The notes under the pieces: model-generated
What the model saw: only the letters and a program-made list of their open reading frames with translations
What the model was told of the DNA's origin: nothing
Databases searched by the model: none
Position numbers and translations under genes: made by a program
In this document: in pieces, positions 24,216 to 37,300 of the stretch
Position numbering within the stretch: the first letter of the stretch is position 1
How the letters are laid out: every line of letters begins with the position of its first letter
Assembly (NCBI GenBank): GCA_030512335.1
Contig: JAULSU010000001.1
Span: 1,984,001-2,048,000, forward strand
DNA length: 64,000 bases
DNA from: Immersiella caudata
Taxonomy: Eukaryota > Ascomycota > Sordariomycetes > Sordariales > Lasiosphaeriaceae
Reading direction: 5' to 3'

Positions 24216-25929
24216 ATGGGCAACCAACCTTCCAAAGATGCCGGTGCAGGGTCTTCCAAGGCCAGCGGTAACGGGGACCGGAGCGCGCCGGAAAATTTGC
24301 AGTCTTATCCTTCATTCAGCAAGTCGGACACGAAGGAGTCGTCCCGGTCGTTCCGATCCCTTCGCTCCAAGATTCCAGGGTCGGGAAAGACAGACAGTCC
24401 TCGAAACTCGACGGTGATGGTGAACGGAGACATATCCGAGAGGACAGAGATAGCGTCGGCGAAGTCTGCAAAGGCAACAAAGCATCAACCGCCGCGTATC
24501 AGTCGCTCTGATTCCGTACCATCGCCGAGCTCCCAATCGTCGATTGAAACGGCCACGGCAAACTCACCGGTCGGCGAAGATCAACCCCCGCCGTCACCCA
24601 TCCAATCCAGCTCCATGAAGACGGGGCATCACGACGTCAGTGCTGCCCAGGCAAGCGGTGAGGTCGACCATGTGTCGGATCAGCCACCATCCGGAAGTGG
24701 CAGCGCGTCTGTGCCTGGACAGCAACCTGGACAGTCCATTCTGGTGAAGCGCGAGAATGCGATCAACCCTATTGCCAACGGCACTCCGGAAACAGCTAAG
24801 GAGGAGGGCAACGCCGCGGTCGCGATGAGTGACATCAAGGACATTGATCTCGATGACTTCATCAAGCGACTGTTGGATGCTGGCTATGCTGGCAAGGTCA
24901 CAAAGAGCGTGTGCTTGAAGAACGCCGAGATTGCAGCCATCTGCCATCGTGCTCAGGAAGTTTTCCTCTCCCAGCCGGCCCTTCTCGAACTTGATGCTCC
25001 TGTCAAAATTGTCGGGGACGTCCATGGACAATACACCGACTTGATTCGCATGTTTGAGATGTGTGGGTTCCCACCAAATGCCAACTTCCTGTTCCTTGGG
25101 GACTACGTCGATCGGGGAAAACAGTCGCTGGAGACTATCCTGCTCCTGCTCTGCTACAAGCTCAAGTTCCCGGAGAACTTTTTCTTGCTTCGTGGCAATC
25201 ATGAGTGCGCCAATGTCACGCGGGTCTACGGTTTCTACGATGAGTGCAAGCGGAGGTGCAATGTCAAGATTTGGAAGACGTTTATTGACACTTTCAACAC
25301 TCTGCCCATTGCATCGATTGTTGCGGGGAAGATCTTTTGTGTGCATGGCGGGCTGTCACCGGCTCTTAGCCACATGGACGACATTCGCAACATCGCGCGA
25401 CCTACCGACGTCCCCGATTATGGGCTCCTGAATGACTTGCTGTGGTCTGACCCCGCCGACATGGAACAGGACTGGGAAGCCAATGAACGAGGCGTCAGTT
25501 ATTGTTTTGGGAAGAAGGTTATTACGGATTTCCTTGCAACTCACGACTTTGACCTGGTCTGCAGGGCACACATGGTAGTGGAAGATGGCTACGAATTCTT
25601 CAACGACCGTGTTCTTGTCACTGTATTCAGTGCACCAAATGTATGCCCACCCTCCTGCTTGCAGCGTGCTCACCGGCTAATGTCACCTAGTACTGCGGAG
25701 AGTTTGATAATTGGGGAGCTGTCATGTCAGTGTCGTCGGAGCTTCTTTGCAGTTTTGAGCTTCTCAAACCGCTGGACTCCAACGCTCTGAAGAGCCATAT
25801 CAAGAAGGGAAGAAACAAGAGAAACCAACTTCTCAACAGTCCAGTATGTGATACCGCTCGCTTTGACTTGGGTTGATCATGGCTGACCTTTTGCCTTAGC
25901 CTGCGAGTGTTTACCCTCAGAGCGTTTGA
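24216..25929 (+). CDS. ppz1: PPZ-type serine/threonine protein phosphatase
   Basis: Three exons: 24216-25640, 25691-25843 and 25900-25929, 535 aa. The last exon gives only PASVYPQSV. The start is MGNQPSKD, with Gly2 and Ser6 fitting N-myristoylation as in yeast Ppz1/2; an in-frame TTG nine bases upstream is not the start. Residues 10-205 are Ser-rich and disordered. Residues 210-505 are the PP1-like catalytic domain with GDVHGQ, GDYVDRGKQ, RGNHE, HGGLSP and FSAPNYCGEFDN, the last spliced across intron 1. Ppz phosphatases act at the plasma membrane and limit K+ influx, affecting salt tolerance and cell integrity, and they are inhibited by Hal3/Vhs3. The Neurospora counterpart is called pzl-1. 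Regulation by the long leader is possible but not shown. Confidence 0.95.
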
Positions 25930-27097
25930 TCATGGAAGGAGGACAGCGGTACGGGAACGGGCGAGTCCGCATAGAGTGGGAAGCTATGAGATCTCTACCG
26001 GATATGCGTAGGGCGGATTCGCAGGTCTGCGTTGTGGACGAGTTTTGCCAAGGGATAGACCAGTTCGACACCGAATGGCCCGATGGAGCCTTGTGGTTGG
26101 GAACATCACAGACGACCAGAGGAGTGCAGGACTCTCGTCATTGTTGGTTACTTGTTAACACGATATTCTGCTTGGGTCTTCCTGGAACGGATTCCCGACA
26201 GAGTTCGGACTCATCTCTGGTGGCTGAAATGCTTTGGAACAACCGTCGGTCCTTATTTCGGTCCTGTCACGGTCATAATACAACACGATATGGAAAACTC
26301 AGGGTCAACAAGACGGCGCTTCTGCTGCGTCAAGAAAGCCGGGAAACAAAACAACTGATGGTACCTTCCCTCTCACTGGCCTCTCCTGCGGATTCTGTCT
26401 CTACCTCTCCCCAAGCGGGTTTCTTGAGCAAGGCGTATGTACCATATCTTTATAACTTTGGTCATGTTTCCCGCCGCCGTATATTCGTTGGTTTCGCAGG
26501 CGGTTCGGGCAGCAAACGCATGGGTCTGAGTAAATTGTGCATATTTCCAGGCGAAGAAGGTGTGGCCGGGTTGAGGACTGAGGCGCGATGTTTTGAGCGA
26601 TGTGATTTGGTCTCTTCGTGTTTTTTTTTCGACTTGAGGATGAGTCCAGCTCGATCTCTTGGGGCACTCGGATGGGGCGTGGAAAGGAGCTGTGGGGAAG
26701 ATGATCTATCAGGTAACTGCAACTCAGTACCGTGGGAGTTCAGCTGGGAAAAGATCACCACGAGAGGTTGATTGTTCATGACTAGTTTTTGGCATTCGTC
26801 AACTAGCATCCATATGCTTCGGAGAAATCTCTCCCGCCTTGACTGCTTTCTCGCAATTTAGGCGTCCCTGATAACCTGTAAATGGCCGGAACCCATCCAG
26901 TTCCTGCAGTGTGAACAAAGATGTCGAGTCCCGCCTGGTGGCAGTAATCTCTCCAGAACCGTTCCCCTGTCTGTTCCTTTTGTGACCAGCTTCAGCAGGT
27001 CGCCGATGAAAAACCATCCACCGCTTAATATTGTACACATGCCCGATCAAGGTTGGGGCTTACCAAGAAGACTGCCATGCGTTAGTGCTCTTCGTTC
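25930..27097. other. Intergenic between PPZ and H3K27 methyltransferase genes (convergent)
   Basis: Two genes end here from opposite sides. The longest frame (26081-26771 region, plus strand) has no family signature and uneven composition. Treat it as 3' untranslated and spacer sequence. Confidence 0.5.
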
Positions 27098-30000
27098 CTA
27101 TAGGTAACGTGCAGGCATCTTCATCGTCCTCTTCCTGGGGCGGTCCGCAATGGACTCGTCGTCATCCTCATCGTCATCAATAGGCCGGAATTGAGCCTCG
27201 CGGTGCAGAAGCCCCTCGCCCCCGCTTCCGCCTACGCCCACTGTGCCTCCTCCGTGGTCATTCCTTCTCGTGCTCGTCGCCATGATATCGTCCTCGTCCG
27301 ACTCGAACTCGGTCATCTTTCGCTTCCGACTCGTGGAGACATCCGTTTCAACGGCCGGAGGAACGGGAGCGACCGGAGCAGCAACGAAGGAGGATGTATG
27401 TTCGAGTATCCGGGTTTGACCTGACAGCGCCGAGCTCATAAGCGGCACATCATCAGAGTCAAGAGAAAGGGACCTCTTACCATCCGTGTCCGGCGTGCCT
27501 CCATCAACATTGGCCGCACTGGGACTTCCCTCTGTCTTTGGAGCGATTGGCTGTTTGGGGTGTTTGGGCTTCCGGCCAGCCCCGGGGCGCGCGCCACCTC
27601 GCTTAGAGACCTTTTTCACTGACGGGTCTTGATCCGCCGCCAGTTTTTGGCGTGTGGCCGCATTTGAATCTGTCCCCAGCTCTGGTCCGGAGCCGAACAA
27701 CCGCCTGCTTCGATTAGGTGTGTTGTCAGTGTTGACTGACTGGTTCAAGGAGCTCTCGTCTTGGCTGTCGTTGATTTCAGTCCGAGGTTGGTTGGCATCC
27801 ACCACCACCTTCTTCTTACGACCAGCGCCAGGGCGTCTTCCGCCTCGTTTCTTGCGACGCCGTGGAGTGCGGTCCTCTTCCCAGTCATCGGCCATGTCGT
27901 CCTCGTCGTGCAATGGAACTCCTCCGGCGGTCCAGTCCATTACGTCGTCGTCCAAGCCTGCCTGGCCCGCGAGAGGTTTCTTTCCCTTGCCCTTTCCGCC
28001 GTTTTTTGTGGTGGTTTTGCGCGCAGTCTGCCCACGCTGCGTTCCGCTCTTGCGCTTGTCACCCGGCTTGTCGTCGTCTTTGTCGAGCAATTTTTTGGTG
28101 AGATTGGGAAAGTTATCGCCGTAGTTGAAGAAGAGCTCTTCCCCGGCCTTGATTTCGCGTAGCGCAGTGAATTTGATACGCCACTCGCCATTGACGTACA
28201 TGATCTTGGGCGTGATATTGCTGCCTTTTTTGTCGTGTTCAGAGGCATGGTTAATATAACGGCTCAGGTTGCCGTAGATTGCGGCGTCCACCCAGATGCC
28301 TCCCTCTTCAAGAAGGGTGAAGAGATACGACGTTGTATGCTCCTCGTCGAAGACGTCGCCTCGACGAGCCTCCCGACGCACACCTTCGTCATGCGTTATA
28401 AGTTCTCCGGTGTACTCAATCACGAACTCATCTTGGGCGATATCTTCAGCGGTAAATAGACCGTAACCGCAGCCTTCGAGCTGAGACTTTCCGAGCAGAA
28501 GGACCTTCGATGCCCCTCGCTGCAGAACAACGTTTTGACAACCAGTCGAGTGCATATGCTCGTCGTGAGCGTTCTCAGGATCAGCTCTATCACTGGCTTT
28601 GCATCCAATGCAAAGCACCGGATCGCACTCGCGGTTCAGTTGGACGCATATACATGGCTTGCCCTCCTTCTGCTTCTGTAGACACGTCTTTCCTAAGGAG
28701 TGACAGGCGCAGCCAGTAAACTTGAGAGCGCACTCCTCAGCCGTGCATAGGCAAAAGCTTTCGCAGAGAACCGGACGCGGCGAGCTTCCTGCGCAGGGGC
28801 AACCATTCGCAACGGTGCAAGGCCCATCGTGGTGGCATGTGATAAAGTCTTCGCGCGCCGCGTGCTCGTGCGTGACTGTCAAGTCTTGCCAATCCCCGAT
28901 CAACTGCTTTTTCTTCCGGTCGTACCAGGAAACCGGCTTCACCTTGGGGGGGTCGGCGCGGGGCTCGATAGGAGGAAGCGACAGCTTCAACTCCTCATAC
29001 TTTCGTCTAACATCCCAACAGAGCCGGCCCAGCACTGCGGCAACAAAGCAACTCGGAGTTAGCTTTGTGCTATACCCCAGCGTCGTAAAGACGGCCTTGA
29101 GAACGTCGATTTCTCTTGACGACCACGGCTCGACGGTTTGGGCAGGATTCCCAACGTCATACATGCGGTAGCAGTCCCGCTTGCATTGCTGGTGGAGAAC
29201 CGTTTTGCCAGACTGTGCGTTGCCTCCCTGGTCATCGATTTGGGCCTTCCACTTTCCCATCAGGGTCCGTGCAAGCCCACCGTTGCAGTCCAGCGAGACA
29301 CACAGCCTTTGGTTATCCGCGTCAAACTCACCGTGCTCACAGTCGTGGCTGAAGCAGATCAGGCATCCGAGACAAGTATAACTCGCAAGGTTGCGCTCCA
29401 GTTGCGGGAGCAGGTCCACATCCCGGTGCTTTTGCGAGCTCGGCGTATCTTTTGCCCGTCTGTTGTCCACAATCGTCTCGACAGTTTTGTCGAGGAGCAA
29501 AATGTCACGCAAAGAAACGCGGGGGTATTTGTCTTCAGCGTTAAAGATGCGATCAAATGCCTCGGTGAACAACTTGGCGACCCTATCAGTTTGAGGAGAG
29601 TCAGTGTCTTGGCTGTGGGTGTTGAGAATGGTGGATTTTTGCTGTGGAGTGATGGCATCGTCATGCTTGGGCTGGCTCGCCATGTAGCGGATGAGGGTAG
29701 ACTTGGAGCACCCGTCGATCGCGAGCTTCTGGAGCCAAGGCTCTAGGTACATCGAGAGGGTCGCCGCATACTCGTCCCGTTCTCGCTTGGCCAGCTTTTG
29801 GGAGCGGTCCTGCGTTTTGAAGCCCGACTGGGTGTCCAGCTTGTCGAGCTCGGCGAGCCAGTTGCTATATTTCTTCTCCTCCGCGGAATTGGGGTCCACG
29901 TCCCGAAGATGCGGAACAAAGTTGAGCATCGTGTTTGGCGTGAGAATATTTTTGCGGACCTCGACGTGGTGAAATCTGTATCTAGGGACGGGCTCCTTGT

Positions 30001-30820
30001 CGCACTTGATGCAGACCACCGGATACGAGGCTCGTTTCCCACTTCCCTTGTATTTTCCATGCTCTCCGCTGTGCTGCTGTACGGGGGGTCAGACACTGCC
30101 CTTGGCGATTAGGGGAAGTAGACTCGCCTTGAACTTTACTACCATAGTCTCCATCTCCGGGCCGGGAGGAGCCTCCAGGGCGATGGATTTCATGTCGGCG
30201 AAGTCGTCAAAGACGCTGAGGTGTGTCTCCTCCTCAGGGACCCGCCTCTCGGCCTCTTCGAGCATGAACTCGACGAGACGCCCATGGCCCTGGTGAACCT
30301 CACCCACCAGGGCGCCCAGTTGGCCGGCGATCTGGTCAACGGTCCAGTCGAGGACTTTTGGTGTTTGCATCCTTGGGGTGTGCTGCTCTTTGGAAGAGCG
30401 CCGAGGCGGCTGCGGGGTAGAGTTTCGCAGAATTTGAGTTGGGAGCGGCGGGGGCGGAACAGCTTGGGGACCTGACAAGTGGGCTCGAGGCTGCAGATCG
30501 AAGGCTAGAGGCTGAGGTTCGTCCAGCGCCGCGACCGAGAAACGCGCTGATTTGGAAGGCGTAGCCTGAGGTGTTTCCTGAGCGCTGACAGTGCCAGGTC
30601 GAGCCGCCACCCGGCTCCCGGGTGACTGCTTAACTACAGGACTGTTGGTTCGTTTGGGGGAAAAGGTCTGCAGAGAAGGTGCGGGTTGACTCTGCACCGG
30701 AGGCGCGAAATCCCATGCGACAGCCCGCTCGCGGCTGGGGGCGGCGACTGGCTTTGATTTCACAAACACGACATCATCCTCATCGTCCTGCGTCAGGTCA
30801 ACAACAAAGTCGCCCGGCAT
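27098..30820 (-). CDS. set-7: E(z)/KMT6 histone H3 lysine-27 methyltransferase (PRC2)
   Basis: Two exons, 30820-30140 and 30076-27098, 1219 aa. The 63-nt intron has donor GTAAAG, branch CTGAC and acceptor TACAG. Part order: N-terminal disordered region with an acidic VVDLTQDDEDD; the segment RASYPVVCIKCDKEPVPRYRF (about residue 242, motif shortened here to VVCIKCD); a Cys cluster with CLGCLICFSHDC; a SANT-like helix set from WSSREIDVLKAV (about 540); the CXC domain (about 640-720, CHHDGPC to CIGC); and SET (about 750-885) with GYGLFTAEDI, YTGELI, RYINHA and FFNYGDNF. In PRC2 this enzyme trimethylates H3K27 and silences facultative heterochromatin. A tail of about 330 residues after SET carries two copies of RRPGAGRK-like AT-hook motifs and a basic end. 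The gene is divergent from pil1. The family is firm; the name follows Neurospora. Confidence 0.95.
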
Positions 30821-31576
30821 TGTTGATCCGGCAGGCCTCTTGCGGCCTCTTCAAACCAGATATGCCGAGGTTGCGTGCACCATGCGACCGGAATTCTTCG
30901 AAGGTCTGGAACCGATGCGAATCCTTTGAACTCTTAGTTTTGGCGACCACGTTGATTGTTGCGCTTCGACCCGAAATGATTTGCCGGCAGGCAACCGCCT
31001 CCACCTCTACAGAGTATGGTGAGTGTTCCTGCACATGCGAGTAGGTGTGTGCCGGCCTTGTCGGAAACTGGCGGTGATGCTGGCGCGAATTCAGGTTTGG
31101 AGAAGGTGCAGTCGCGTCAACTCTTTGGCTGCGCGTCTCAAGTCCACGCGAAAGGGAGTGAGCCCTGCACCCTTGTCGATTAGCTTTCGCCAAGCACACC
31201 CACATGCCTATATCCACAACGGAAGATCCACACGCCCCGGTAGTTGTATAGTGCGACGCCGACCGTCAGCCCAGAAGCGGCCGACGTCATGACGGATGGA
31301 TGCCGTTCGCATTTAATCCCAAGCGTCGCCGTCCTGTTTTGTCGCAAACCTTTGGGTGTTCCATTCCCTGTGCCCCACGATCTGTGCCTAGGTCTTTGTC
31401 GTTTGCCGTTACACATTGCCCACGCCGCAAGTGTACACCTTGCGCTGACAATAATCCTAACCCGTAATTCGAACAAGCTTGCGACTGCTCCCCTCCTCCA
31501 AACCAAAACTACACCTCTGCGGGCTTGCACTTCAAACTCTCAGCGTCATCAGCGCCCGCCGCGCCCACCAGCCGCG
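30821..31576. promoter_or_regulatory. Shared divergent promoter of set-7-like and pil1-like genes
   Basis: The 756 bp between the two start codons is the only upstream space for both genes. The right half (31380-31576) is C/CT rich with CCGC and ACC tracts, as in fungal leaders. No frame in it matches a known family. Confidence 0.6.
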
Positions 31577-32842
31577 ATGCATCGAACATACTCTATGCGT
31601 GCTACGAGGGCGCCGACAGCCTCGCAGATTCAGGTGTGGAATGCCTTCCCAATCATCCTGCCAGAGGTTGCGGCCTTGCTGACGCGGTACACAGAACCCT
31701 CCACCGCCACCGTCCACCACCAAATCAGGCCGCTTCTTCAAAGGCGGACTTGGTAGGCAACTCCACAGCGTTCAAAGGTCCGGAGGGGATTTTCACGTAT
31801 TTGGGGGCTAATAGGAGGGTTAGGACATGCTCTGAGGCGCAACGCCGCTGGCGCCTTCGGGCCTGATCTGGCTAAGAAGCTATCGCAGCTCGTAAAGATG
31901 GAGAAGAACGTCATGCGAAGTTTAGAATTGGTCGCCAAGGAGCGCATGGAGGTCGCCCAACAGCTGTCAATCTGGGGTGAGGCCTGCGACGAGGATGTTT
32001 CCGACGTCACTGACAAGCTGGGTGTGCTCCTCTACGAGATTGGGGAGCTTGAGGATCAATATGTCGACCGGTACGACCAATATCGCGTCACCATGAAGAG
32101 TATTAGGAATATCGAGGCATCGGTTCAGCCTAGCCGAGATAGTAAGTTGCGGCTCTGCACATGAGGCGGCTGGGCTGGGAGCTAATCGCGGTCGACAGGG
32201 AAACAAAAAATTACCGACCAGATCGCCCACCTCAAATACAAGGAACCCAACTCGCCCCGGATCGTAGTTCTCGAGCAGGAGCTTGTTCGCGCCGAGGCTG
32301 AGTCTTTGGTGGCAGAGGCACAGCTTTCCAACATCACGCGCGAGAAGATCAAGGCGGCCTACGCTTACCAGTTCGATGCGCTGCGGGAACATTCCGAGAA
32401 GGTTGCCATCATTGCCGGATACGGCAAGCACCTACTAGAGCTGATCGATGACACGCCGGTGACGCCCGGCGAAACACGCCCGGCTTACGATGGCTATGAG
32501 GCCAGCAAGGCCATTATCCAGGACTGCGAGGATGCGCTTACCAACTGGGTGACACAAAACGCAGCTGTGTCTTCCAAGCTTTCAACTCGCGCGCGCACCC
32601 TCTCGCAGCGCCGCCGAAACAACATCAAGGCTCGCACCGAAGGACACGACCTCTCTGGCCAGGACGCCCCGCTGAATGACCGAGATTCATGGGCGGCGGT
32701 CGGCCATCACAAGGACGAATACGAGGAAGATGAAGAAGATGAAGAAGACGAGCTGGATGCGCCAAGCCATTCAGTCTTGGACAGTGAGACGGGGATGAAC
32801 GGTGAAAGCCGCGGCCGTAACCATGAGCCGGTGGTCGCCTAG
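31577..32842 (+). CDS. pil1: Eisosome core component Pil1/Lsp1 (BAR domain)
   Basis: Four exons: 31577-31633, 31695-31752, 31824-32141 and 32199-32842, 358 aa. All junctions hold phase: SQIQ|NPPPPP, GGLG|HALRRN and SRD|RKQKITDQ. The N-terminal segment MHRTYSMRATRAP is the conserved membrane-inserting and phosphorylated end. Residues 40-260 form the BAR-like coiled domain, with GEACDEDVSDVTDKLG, VQPSRD and YGKHLLELIDD. The C-terminal tail is acidic. Pil1/Lsp1 polymerise under the plasma membrane to shape furrows (eisosomes, MCC) together with Sur7-family proteins, under Pkh kinase control. A longer internal ATG frame beginning at 31898 lacks the first 50 residues and is not the start. Confidence 0.95.
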
Positions 32843-33224
32843 AACTTGGCTAGCCTTCCGAGAACTGCTGGTAGGCGTCGTGTTTCGTGGCATCATTGAG
32901 GGAGACATATTGACAGCAGCTTGGCGTTGCGCAAATCGAATCGTTTGGGTTGAGTTGGTAATTCTGCGCGCGCGAGCTTTTTGGCGAAAGGTCACGAGTA
33001 ATAGGAGAGATGGAATGGCGACCGGACAAGTGCCATATTTGGAGACTCTTGAAGCATGCTTTTGTGTACTATTATTGCCGCTTCCTTGGTGCTTGCTGCC
33101 TCCTAGATAAAATATGACCTGGAAGAACTTTGTTGGATGAGTCTTTGCCGCTGATATCAGCTACGGCCACCACCTCACTCTCACTCCGTGGTAACCCAGG
33201 GTATTCCATCCTTCCCTCCGCCTC
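32843..33224. other. Short intergenic between convergent pil1 and naa38 genes
   Basis: 3' flanks of both genes. No coding or RNA signature was seen. Confidence 0.5.
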
Positions 33225-33759
33225 CTATATGACACCTCCACTCCCTTCACCCGCTCCAACACCCACAATACTACTCCTACTCGAACTATTCGTACTACTA
33301 CTCGCCGCTACCCCCGCCAACGCTCCCAACCGTACACTCCCCAGCGCCGTCCCCTTCCGCATTTGAGATACAAACTCCTCTGCTTCAATCTTGACAATAT
33401 GCCTCCCCGGCACCACCACCAGCCCTAGATACCGAGACGTCATGTCCATCTTCACGGTGTTTGCGCCGGAAGCGGCGATCTCTTCGGCTTGGCGTTGGAG
33501 TGAGGGGTGCCGGTATTCATAGGTGTGTTTTAGGATTATGTTTGATTCCTGCGGAGTTTAATGAGATGAGAAGGGATAAAGAGGGGAGGGAAAGGGGAAG
33601 GGGAAGGGGGAAGCTTACGGAGTCGGTGCATTTGAAGCCGCCCCAGAACATGCGGGAGTCGGTGGTTGTGATGCGGAGGTTTTTGTTGAGGAGGGATTGG
33701 AGGTACGCGGTGGATTCGGCTTTGGTGGGTGGAGGGGGTGGTAGTTGGTCTGTTGACAT
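33225..33759 (-). CDS. naa38: NatC auxiliary subunit Naa38/Mak31 (Sm-like)
   Basis: Two exons, 33759-33619 and 33548-33225, 154 aa. The 70-nt intron (donor GTAAGC, acceptor CGCAG) joins KCTDS to ESNIILKHTYEYR in phase 0. The Sm-like fold shows as LLNKNLRITTTDSRMFWGGFKCTDS, then ESNIIL, then YLGLVVVPGRHIVKIE (motif quoted in parts). The C-terminal 40 residues are low-complexity Ser/Gly. Naa38 (LSMD1, yeast Mak31) is a small partner of the NatC N-terminal acetyltransferase with Naa30 and Naa35. It is divergent from the rad2 gene, 640 bp apart. Confidence 0.85.
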
Positions 33760-34399
33760 TGTGGTTGGGTTGTGTGTGAAGGCGAGGGAGGTGGTGTTGG
33801 ATGTGTCTGATGTGGGTTGCTGAGTCTGAGAGGAGATGATTGGGGAGTGGCTTGTGAGTGGTGTTGATGTTGGTTGAGCTGTGAGTGAGTGAGTGAGTGA
33901 ATGTCAGGCCTGGAGATCCACAAGCTTTCGGCCAGGGTTTCTCGCTCCCCGGGGGGACCTGGCTAGTGCAGAGGCGGCAACGGACGCTGGAGTTGGCGTC
34001 TAGATGCACGTAGAAGTCGTCGAGGTGGGTATCAGGACCGTGAATGCGATATGCGGGGTGAAGCGGGATGGTGGGGTGATGTAGGTGTTCAGGGGTGCGC
34101 GACGCCTGTCGCCAATGGATAGTGTCCCGGAGATAAGAGCTACGGCAGGCAGCAAGGACTCGGAGATCGGCGGCGCGGATTGTCGGAGGATATTCCACCG
34201 TTTTTTTTTGATGATGACGGTTTGTCTGTGAAGAGTTTCATGCCGTCACCGCTCTTGCCTTCAAGCATGAGCAAATTATTCCAGAGATGGGACGAGATTT
34301 GCCCTGAATGACCGACACGCCTGACGCGTCAACCCCTCACGAGGGACACAAGACTCTTCAACATTCCTTCTTTAAGTTCTCTGTCCCTGACTCTTCGCC
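33760..34399. promoter_or_regulatory. Divergent promoter region of naa38 and rad2 genes
   Basis: 640 bp between the two starts. It has a (GAGT) run at about 33880-33900 and a T-run at 34200-34209. The open frames on minus here are C-rich shadows upstream of naa38. Confidence 0.55.
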
Positions 34400-37300
34400 A
34401 TGGGTGTCAACGGCCTATGGACGGTCGTTCAGCCGTGTGCACGTCCGACAAACCTCGCGACACTGAACCGAAAGCGCCTTGCAGTCGATGCGTCGATCTG
34501 GATCTACCAGTTTCTCAAGGCTGTTCGCGACAAGGAGGGCAACGCCCTGCGCAACAGCCATGTTGTTGGCTTCTTCCGCAGGATATGCAAGCTGTTGTGG
34601 TATGGGATCCAGCCCGTTTTCGTCTTCGATGGCGGCGCCCCGGCGCTCAAGCGCGCTACGCTGCAAGGCCGCCGGAGGAGACGCGAGGGTCGTCGCGAGG
34701 ATGCAACACGCACGGCTGGCAAGCTGCTCGCCGTGCAGATGCAGAGAATGGCCGAGGAAGAAGAGGATAAGCGGAAGAGGCGGGAAGCTGGAGCCGCGGA
34801 TGAGGAAGAGCAGGAGCAGCTCCCCGACATGAACAAGGTGGTATACGCGGAGGAGCTCGGCATGTCCCAACAGGAGAGGCAGAAGAACCGGCGATTCCAC
34901 AAGCAAGACGCGTATCACCTTCCGGAGCTGAAGGGGAGTATTGAGAGTATGGGGAAGCCGGAAGATCCGCGTATCATGAGTGTGGAGGAGTTGGAGGAGT
35001 ATGCGAGGCAGTTTCAAAACGGCGAGGACATCAATCTCTACGACTTCAGCAAGATTGACTTTGACGGCGAGTTCTTCAAGAGCTTGCCGCCGGCGGATCG
35101 GTACAATATTTTGAACGCCGCTAGATTAAGGAGTCGCCTGAGAATGGGACTCAGCAAAGACCAACTGGACGAGATGTTCCCCGACCGGATGGCGTTTTCG
35201 AGGTTCCAGATCGAGAGAGTCAAGGAGAGAAACAACTTGACGCAACGATTAATGCACGAAATGGGCATGACAGGAACGGATCTGACACTGGCGGTCAATT
35301 CCAGGGTGGCTGGTGAGAAGAACCGTGAGTATATCCTTGTCAAAAACGAAGGCGCCGAGGGTGGTTGGGCTCTCGGTGTTGTCAGTAGAGACAAGGATAT
35401 CGGCAAAGTGCACAAGCCTATAGACGTTGATGCCGTGGAATTTCAATACCAAGGAAAGGATGATGAAGACGACGACGAATGGGAAGACGAGGAGTTCGAA
35501 GATGTGCGCATTGAAGGGTTGAACCGACTTCCAAAAACCAAACCGGCAAATCAAGTTACACAAGAGCAGCCCGTTAATGACGCAGAAGACTCCTTGTTTA
35601 TTGACAACGATTACGTCGCCGACATGTTTGAGGACGAGGAGATTGAGGAAGATGAAGACGCAGCGCTGGCTCGAGCTATCGCCATGTCCCTGGAAAGTCA
35701 GCATGGTGTCAAAGCATCTGGGGCGCAAGATGAGGAAGAAGGAGGGAGCGAAGAATTTGAGGATGTGCTTGCGCCAGAATGGACCCAAAAAGCGGTGGAG
35801 GGCCCCAAGCCTATTGTCAGCACAAGTGGACGGATGGTCGCGCACATTGTCAACAACAGAGCTCGTGCTGCTGTCCCGCAGCGGCGGGATAGCGATTCTG
35901 GCAGCGACAGTGATGTGGACCTCCAGTCTGCTTTGGCTGCAGCGAGAAGGAAGAAAACCCCAGCTCCGAAACCGAAAGCAGTTGAAAAAGCACCTGTAAG
36001 ACCAAACACTAGGAATCCCTTCGACGGGCCATTGCCTTTTGAGAAGTTAAACTGGTCGAGCATGTTTTCTGGCGCCGCAAAGGCAACTCCAGTGAAGTCA
36101 TTGACGAAGGCACCGGAGAAGTCTGCGGAGAAACTTACAGAGAACTTCCTCGAAGCCGAAACTGGCGATCTGGAAGCAGAATCCGAGGACGATGCAGGTG
36201 GCTTCATTAGAGAGCCGAGCAGAGCAAAAGGAAAGGGCAAAGAGAAAGAAAACGACGGCGCTAAACAATCAAAGGACGCCCCTCGGCCGTTACCGCCATG
36301 GTTGCAAGATACCTCAGACATTCGCGAATCCGTGAGACTCCAACAACAACTGGACCGGGAAATGAATGCTGAGGATGAAGAGATGGCTCGGGAGGAGCAA
36401 GAGTTGCTTCGCCGGCGGCAAAAAGAGGCAATCGTTGAGATTGAATCTTCGAGCGAGGATGATAGTGACATCGAGATTCTTGACGCTCCTCCGCTGCTAA
36501 AGCAGAAGCGGGTCACCTTCCAAGCACCAGGTGCCAGCCTGCCTTCTCTTGAGGAAGATATCTCTAGGGAATCTGTCACCCAGGCCGAGCAAGCCCCCGT
36601 TGTTCACTCTCCTTCCCCGGAAGAGGTCATAGATGAAGATTCCGAGGATGTCGTCATGACTTCTCAGCCAGCTCTAACACAAGCAGACGAGGCCGCTCAG
36701 ATAGAGGCCGAACTCTTCGGTGCTGCCACACCCCCTCCGGCACAGCAGGAAAGAATTGAAGGCCTGGTACCTCCTCACGACGATGACGATGACGGAATCA
36801 TCGACCCAAATGCGCCTGCGCCGGAGGAGTTCGACGAGTTCAGCGACCCAGAGGAAGAAGCTTTACTCGTGCAAATGGCCGAAGAGGCGGAAGAGCACGC
36901 TCGATTTGCCAGTCAGCTGAACAATAAGTCCCAACGTGAGAACCAAGCCTCATACGAAAAAGAACTCCGTCAGCTCCGTGATCAGCAAAAGAAGGATCGC
37001 CGCGACGCCGATGAAGTCACACAGATCATGGTCACCGAGTGTCAAGCCCTTCTCAAGCTTTTCGGCATCCCCTACATCACGGCACCTATGGAAGCCGAAG
37101 CCCAATGTGCCGAACTCGTCCGCCTCAACCTCGTCGACGGCATCGTCACCGACGACTCGGATACCTTCCTCTTCGGCGGCACCCGCGTCTACAAAAACAT
37201 GTTCAACAGCAACAAGCTCGTCGAGTGTTACCTCGCCAAAGACCTTGAAACCGAGCTCTCCCTCTCCCGCGAACAACTCATCTCTCTCGCCCAACTCCTC

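Noticed and set aside
35698..36579. Minus-strand 293-codon frame opposite rad2
   Set aside because: It is a Ser-rich shadow of the acidic spacer of Rad2; no start context or splice support.
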